In this document: piece by piece, positions 60,185-64,000 of the stretch
Position numbering within the stretch: position 1 is the stretch's first letter
Layout of the letters: each line of letters starts with the position of its first letter
NCBI GenBank assembly: GCA_002493905.1
Contig: DLAJ01000007.1
Coordinates: 130,295 to 194,294 of the forward strand
Source: Lachnospiraceae bacterium UBA7050
GTDB taxonomy: Bacteria > Bacillota > Clostridia > Lachnospirales > Lachnospiraceae
DNA length: 64,000 nucleotides
Direction: 5' to 3'
The notes under the pieces: model-generated
What the model was told of the DNA's origin: nothing
The model's database searches: none
The model's input: the letters and a program-made list of their open reading frames with translations, nothing else
Position numbers and translations under genes: made by a program

Positions 60185-61366
60185 TTAAGCTTCAACCAAA
60201 ATGATCTCCTCCGTCTTTAGCGCAGTTTCTACAAGTCCGTCGATCTTCTCTTTCAGATTTGTCTCATGGTCGCGGATGACTTTCAGATTCGGTTTCGTCA
60301 CAGGATGCTTGGCAACAAAGATCGTGCAGCAGTCCTCAAACGGCAGGATCGACGTCTCATAGGTATGAATCTTTTCCGCAATATCCACAATATCGTTTTT
60401 ATCAAAACCAATGAGCGGGCGGTATACCGGCATTACACAGGCGTCGTCCGTACACGCGAGGGACGCCATCGTCTGCGACGCCACCTGACCGATGCTCTCG
60501 CCCGTCACAAGTCCTAAGCAGTCGTTTTTTCCCGCAAGTGTTTCCGCGATGCGCATCATATAGCGGCGCATAATGATCGTCAGCTCCTCATGCGGGCATT
60601 TCTCATAAATATAAAGCTGAATATCCGTAAAATTCACAACATGAAGATGAATCGGACCCGTGTAGCGCGAGATCAGCTTCGCCAGATCGACCACCTTCTG
60701 TTTTGCGCGTTCCGAAGTATAGGGCGGCGCATGAAAATAGACCGCGTCGATATGCACGCCGCGCTTTGCGATCATATAGCCCGCAACCGGGGAATCAATT
60801 CCGCCCGAGAGCAGAAGCATTGCCTTTCCGTTCGTTCCGAGCGGAAGTCCGCCCGGTCCCGGTATGACCTCGGAATACAGATAGATTTTTTCACGGACTT
60901 CGACGTTTAACTGAATTTCGGGATGGTGCACGTCCACGCAAAAATCGGGAAACGCCTCCAGAATCGCCGCGCCCAGCTCCTCGTTCATCTGCGGCGACTG
61001 CATCGGATAGTTTTTCCGCGCCCGTCTGGCAAACACCTTAAACGTCTTATGCTTGTCCGCATAGACAGTATCCATATAAGAAAGCACGTCTTTTTTGAGC
61101 TGTTCAAAACCGGAGTCCTCCACATGGACCACCGGGCAGATTCCGGCAACGCCGAACACCGTCTTTAAGTTGTCCACCGTCTCGTCATAATCAAAATCAG
61201 ACAGCGCATCCACATAAATCCGTCCGTCCGCTTTGTGCACGTGAAAGCTGCCCTCGCAGCGCCTGAGCGCATATCTGATATCGTTCACCAGCGCGTCCTC
61301 AAACAGATACCGGTTCTTTCCCTTAATTCCAATTTCCGCATATTTGATCAAAAAAGCTGAAAACAT
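60185..61366 (-). CDS. thiI: tRNA 4-thiouridine synthase
   Basis: Transfers sulfur to uridine 8 of tRNA, and in some species to the thiazole of thiamine. 393 residues: N-terminal ferredoxin-like and THUMP domains (about residues 1-165), then the PP-loop ATPase LLSGGIDSPVAGYMIAKRG (about 182-200). The C-terminal rhodanese domain of E. coli ThiI is absent, as in most Firmicutes, so sulfur comes from the cysteine desulfurase gene next upstream (61642-62796). Between them lies a 275-bp gap packed with palindromic modules. Confidence 0.95.
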   Translation of the reverse strand: MFSAFLIKYAEIGIKGKNRYLFEDALVNDIRYALRRCEGSFHVHKADGRIYVDALSDFDYDETVDNLKTVFGVAGICPVVHVEDSGFEQLKKDVLSYMDTVYADKHKTFKVFARRARKNYPMQSPQMNEELGAAILEAFPDFCVDVHHPEIQLNVEVREKIYLYSEVIPGPGGLPLGTNGKAMLLLSGGIDSPVAGYMIAKRGVHIDAVYFHAPPYTSERAKQKVVDLAKLISRYTGPIHLHVVNFTDIQLYIYEKCPHEELTIIMRRYMMRIAETLAGKNDCLGLVTGESIGQVASQTMASLACTDDACVMPVYRPLIGFDKNDIVDIAEKIHTYETSILPFEDCCTIFVAKHPVTKPNLKVIRDHETNLKEKIDGLVETALKTEEIILVEA

Positions 61367-61390
61367 GTTTTTCTCCTTTAGAACTTATGT

Positions 61391-61419
61391 GGAGAATGCC
61401 GTTTTACCGGCATTCTCCG
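61391..61419. repeat. palindromic module B, copy 2
   Basis: GGAGAATGCCG / CGGCATTCTCC perfect arms. Versus copy 1 at 7658, one arm base and its partner both changed, keeping the pair. Confidence 0.75.
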
Positions 61420-61420
61420 A

Positions 61421-61477
61421 AGAATGATTTAGATTTTCTTTGCAGTCGTGCTTTGACTGCTTAGAAAATCTTTATTC
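61421..61477. repeat. palindromic module A, copy 3
   Basis: ATGATTTAGATTTTCT then inner arms GCAGTC / GACTGC in place of GCAGGC / GCCTGC of copies 1-2; the double change keeps the helix. Outer arms GATTTTCT / AGAAAATC are unchanged. Confidence 0.85.
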
Positions 61478-61523
61478 TTTTCACACCAACCTCCACAATC
61501 CCACTCTGCGGAATCTCAAATCT

Positions 61524-61553
61524 AGATGAAGAATGCCTATATTTTAGGCATTC
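61524..61553. repeat. palindromic module B, copy 3
   Basis: GAAGAATGCCTA / TAGGCATTCTTC arms with a short loop; one extra T-A pair beyond copy 1. Confidence 0.7.
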
Positions 61554-61567
61554 TTCGGTGTGAAGCT

Positions 61568-61634
61568 TTAGAAGTTCCAAGACAGCCCTGCTGTCTTTGC
61601 GAAAACAGCCCTTGCTGTGAGCCTTAGAACTTCT
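61568..61634. repeat. branched palindrome upstream of thiI
   Basis: Outer arms AGAAGTTC / GAACTTCT enclose AAGACAGC-CCT-GCTGTCTT and a second weaker hairpin AACAGC-CCTT-GCTGT, which would form a three-branched fold. Confidence 0.6.
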
Positions 61635-61641
61635 CTTCACA

Positions 61642-62796
61642 CTATTTTCTCGTATAACGCCTGAGCTTCGGAATCTGCTCATTCAGCACCGCCAGCGCAT
61701 AATCAAGCTGCTCCTTTGTCGTCTCAACGGAGAAGCTGAAACGCACGGTCGATTCCAAAAGCCCCCGTTCCAGTCCGATTGCGGAAAGCGTCGCGGACGG
61801 CGTCGGTTTATGCGCCGAGCAGGCGCTTCCCGCAGAAATACAGATTCCCTCATCGTCTAAGCTGTGAAGCAGCACTTCGGCACGTACTCCCTTTACAGAA
61901 AGGCTCACTATATGAGGCGCGCCGCTTCTTCCCTGCGGTCCGTTTATCGTAACATCCGGAATGTCCTGCACGCGGGACATAAAATACTCTTTATATTCAT
62001 ACAAACGGCTGATATCTTCATCCAGATGCGAAAAAATCTCTTCCACCGCTTTCCCGATTCCCGCTATGCCGGCCACGTTCTCCGTACCGGAACGCATGCC
62101 GCCCTGCTGCCCGCCGCCGAACAGGATCGGCTTGATCTTCGCTTTCTCGCCGACATAGAGAAAGCCGATTCCTTTCGGACCGTGAATTTTATGTCCGCTC
62201 ACCGACAGCAGATCGATTCCCGCCTTTTTCGGATAAATGCGGCATTTTCCGTATCCCTGCACTGCATCCACATGAAACAGCGTCTGCGGGTTTTTCTGTT
62301 TGATCAGCCTGCCCGCCTCCTCAACCGGCATCATGCTGCCAATCTCATTATTCGTATGCATGATCGAAACAAGAATCGTCTCCGGCGTAACCGCCGCCTC
62401 CAGATCCTCAAGACGGATACAGCCATAGGAGTCCACCGGCAGATAGGTAACACCGTAGCCCAGACTCTCTAAATAGCTCATGGTCTGCAGCACTGCCGGA
62501 TGTTCAATCCGGGTTGTAATAAGCTGCTTTCCTCTGCGGTAGTTTGCCATCGCGGCGCCGATGATCGCCAGATTATCCGACTCCGTGCCGCCCGATGTAA
62601 AAAGAATTTCTTTTTCCTGTACTTTTAAGCTTTTTGCGATCTGCTCCTTTGCATAGCGCAGATACTGCTCCGCCTCCACGCCCTTTCTATGCAGGCTTGA
62701 CGGGTTTCCGTAATCTGTGCGCAGGACCTGATCTACGATTGCGGCAACGCTGTCAAAGCACCTCGTCGTCGCCGAATTATCAAAATAACATCTCAT
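61642..62796 (-). CDS. cysteine desulfurase (NifS/IscS-like)
   Basis: A 384-residue PLP enzyme that takes sulfur from cysteine and hands it to ThiI for tRNA thiolation. The PLP lysine is Lys203 in SGHKIHGPKG; the catalytic cysteine lies in SAGSACSAH (about residues 326-334) and histidines in THRIEHP-type position (TRIEHPAVL, about 95-103) support the ring. The family name here is NifS-like; it has no obvious IscU partner near it. It precedes thiI by 275 bp and its C-terminus ends beside a branched palindrome. Confidence 0.94.
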   Translation of the reverse strand: MRCYFDNSATTRCFDSVAAIVDQVLRTDYGNPSSLHRKGVEAEQYLRYAKEQIAKSLKVQEKEILFTSGGTESDNLAIIGAAMANYRRGKQLITTRIEHPAVLQTMSYLESLGYGVTYLPVDSYGCIRLEDLEAAVTPETILVSIMHTNNEIGSMMPVEEAGRLIKQKNPQTLFHVDAVQGYGKCRIYPKKAGIDLLSVSGHKIHGPKGIGFLYVGEKAKIKPILFGGGQQGGMRSGTENVAGIAGIGKAVEEIFSHLDEDISRLYEYKEYFMSRVQDIPDVTINGPQGRSGAPHIVSLSVKGVRAEVLLHSLDDEGICISAGSACSAHKPTPSATLSAIGLERGLLESTVRFSFSVETTKEQLDYALAVLNEQIPKLRRYTRK

Positions 62797-62853
62797 TTTT
62801 ATCTTCTCTCATTCCACGTCAATCAAAAAACAATTCTTATATCCTACTATATT

Positions 62854-63603
62854 CTAAACGGGTTCCAGATGATACATCAGCCATGCTAAGACCGTAAAGC
62901 CCGCCGTTTCCGTGCGCAGAATGCGTCTGCCGAGCGTGATGGGCACAATTCCGGCGGCTTTTGCCTGAGCAATTTCCTCCTCCTCAAAACCGCCCTCCGG
63001 CCCGATCATGACCGATACTTCCGCCCCTGCACGGATACTGCCCATCAGTTCCCTCGTGCATGCCATATCCGCGGCAAGCTCGTAAGGGATCATTTTCACG
63101 TCAGCCTTCGCCGCTTCCTTCACCGCATCGGCAAACCGCATGACAGCGCCGACTTTGGGAACAATGGCGCGCCTGCTCTGCTTTGCCGCCGCCTCGGCGA
63201 TCGCATTCCATCTCGCAAGCTTCGCCGCCTCTTTTTTTGCATCCAATTTTACAACGCAGCGCCCTGCGGCCACGGGAATGATCTCATGCACGCCGAGCTC
63301 CACGGCTTTCTGAATAATCAGTTCCATCTTGTCCGCTTTTGGAAGCGCTTGAAACAGGCGCAATTTTCCTGGCAGCTCCACGCCGTCCTCTTTGATAAAC
63401 CGGAGTACGCATTCAACCCGCTCCCTGTCAAAGCTGCCCACCTCGCAGCGGTATTCTTTTCCGTCCACGCCGTTACTCACGGCAATTTCCTCTCCCGGCC
63501 CGATGCGCAGCACATTCACGATATGGTTCACATCATTTCCCGTGATGATCACACGGCGGTTTTCCACGTCAATCTGCGACGGCTCCACAAAAAAATGATA
63601 CAT
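62854..63603 (-). CDS. rsmE: 16S rRNA m3U1498 methyltransferase
   Basis: Methylates N3 of U1498 in 16S rRNA at the decoding site. 249 residues: an N-terminal PUA-like RNA-binding domain (about residues 1-70) and a SPOUT knot with MIGPEGGFEEEEIAQA (about 199-214) and LGRRILRTETAG near the end. The ATG at 63603 follows GAGGG by 6 nt; the frame to 63639 is less likely. prmA lies just upstream, the usual prmA-rsmE order. A gap of 228 bp between them holds palindromes. Confidence 0.94.
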   Translation of the reverse strand: MYHFFVEPSQIDVENRRVIITGNDVNHIVNVLRIGPGEEIAVSNGVDGKEYRCEVGSFDRERVECVLRFIKEDGVELPGKLRLFQALPKADKMELIIQKAVELGVHEIIPVAAGRCVVKLDAKKEAAKLARWNAIAEAAAKQSRRAIVPKVGAVMRFADAVKEAAKADVKMIPYELAADMACTRELMGSIRAGAEVSVMIGPEGGFEEEEIAQAKAAGIVPITLGRRILRTETAGFTVLAWLMYHLEPV

Positions 63604-63639
63604 AAATTCCCTCAATCCGGCTTCCATGATTGCGCTCAT

Positions 63640-63731
63640 GCTGCGAGCTTTTTTCTTTGCGAGCAGCTAATGCGCCAATGTTTGCGATGCTCGCAGCGCA
63701 AACTTAGGATTGAAAATTTTAATTTTCAATC
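63640..63731. repeat. pair of palindromes between prmA and rsmE
   Basis: GCTGCGAGC (63640-63648) pairs with GCTCGCAGC (63689-63697). Then a perfect 24-bp palindrome GATTGAAAATT / AATTTTCAATC spans 63708-63731. A module-B-like hairpin and a degenerate module A follow at 63761-63840. Confidence 0.7.
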
Positions 63732-63790
63732 TTCCACTTCGCAGAATCTCAAAACCATACGGAGAATGTTGTATTTCAGACATTCTTCGA

Positions 63791-63840
63791 AGAATGATTT
63801 AGATTTTCTTTGCAGGCGTACTTTGACTGCTTAGAACTTC
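63791..63840. repeat. palindromic module A, degenerate copy 4
   Basis: ATGATTTAGATTTTCTTTGC matches the left half of copies 1-3; the right arm is altered to GACTGCTTAGAACTTC. The inner left arm GCAGGC no longer pairs with GACTGC. It overlaps the stop codon of prmA. Confidence 0.7.
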
Positions 63841-64000
63841 TCTTTACACTGTTTTCTTGCCGTTACGCTCACCCACTCGCCCTGATAAGTTGTCTCCACG
63901 ATCTCTAAACCTGCCGCAAGCATCGCGTCACGCACATCCTGTTCTTTCCGATTTTCATTGATAATACCGGACGTGATATAATATCCGCCAGGTTTTAAGT
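63831..64000 (-). CDS. prmA: ribosomal protein L11 methyltransferase, C-terminal part
   Basis: A partial gene cut by the window edge. The last 55 residues are seen: LKPGGYYITSGIINENRKE, DAMLAAGLEIVETTYQGEWV and the ending VTARKQCKEKF. The first two match PrmA, which trimethylates L11 (K/N-terminus) in the cytoplasm. rsmE downstream is the usual partner. The stop at 63831 sits in a degenerate palindromic module. Confidence 0.85.
   Translation of the reverse strand, partial: LKPGGYYITSGIINENRKEQDVRDAMLAAGLEIVETTYQGEWVSVTARKQCKEKF

Noticed and set aside
61461..61682. 73-codon minus-strand frame across the thiI-desulfurase gap
   Set aside because: It is composed of palindromic repeat modules and runs into the end of the desulfurase gene in another frame; no ribosome binding site or family resemblance.

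Overview
The window looks like chromosomal DNA from a flagellated, GC-balanced member of the Clostridia, most likely a Lachnospiraceae relative. The reasons are gene content and order: a type III glutamine synthetase, a mbl-flgF-flgG-flgJ flagellar block, a cdaA-cdaR-glmM operon, an ireB-ruvX-DUF1292 block, and promoters with TTGACA/TATAAT-like hexamers and GGAGG ribosome binding sites. No tRNA, rRNA, CRISPR array, insertion sequence or prophage was seen. Species is not determined. Layout: (1) 1-6.4 kb holds a pair of membrane proteins, a stand-alone Spo0A DNA-binding domain protein, a large regulator with a duplicated HTH plus helical-repeat architecture, a convergent 53-codon gene for a small exported peptide, and a secreted protein of unknown function. 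The regulator and peptide together look like a candidate peptide-pheromone (RRNPP-like) signalling pair. (2) 6.4-29.4 kb is a surface-polysaccharide region. manC, fcl and gmd make GDP-mannose and GDP-fucose, and an AraC regulator diverges from them. Then come an acyltransferase, two GT-C type membrane proteins, a secreted glycosidase-like DUF5722 protein, a DUF3048 lipoprotein, rfbD, a flippase, a fused pyruvyltransferase/FrhB-type iron-sulfur protein, three soluble glycosyltransferases, DUF2304 and DUF2142 proteins. (3) 29.4-41 kb is housekeeping: leuA, HPr, the c-di-AMP operon (cdaA, cdaR, glmM) preceded by two unknown membrane proteins, yvyF, comF and recD2. (4) 40.6-44 kb is the mbl and flagellar rod block. 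(5) 44-50 kb is the uvrBA SOS operon with a LexA box, plus a divergent zinc-ribbon protein. (6) 50-60 kb has glnN with a structured leader, then a tRNA-modification and envelope block (trhP, trmR, a truncated MltG-like protein, YlbF-like, rnj, DUF1292, ruvX, ireB, mtaB). (7) 59.7-64 kb has an HPr-like protein lacking the phosphorylatable histidine, thiI with its cysteine desulfurase, rsmE, and the 3' end of prmA. Intergenic DNA is unusually structured. There are at least five short tandem arrays; in three of them the repeat unit re-copies the last codons and stop of the upstream gene. There are also dispersed palindromic modules, some with compensatory base changes between copies, a perfect three-way junction upstream of leuA, and two near-identical 60-bp elements in the cda operon.
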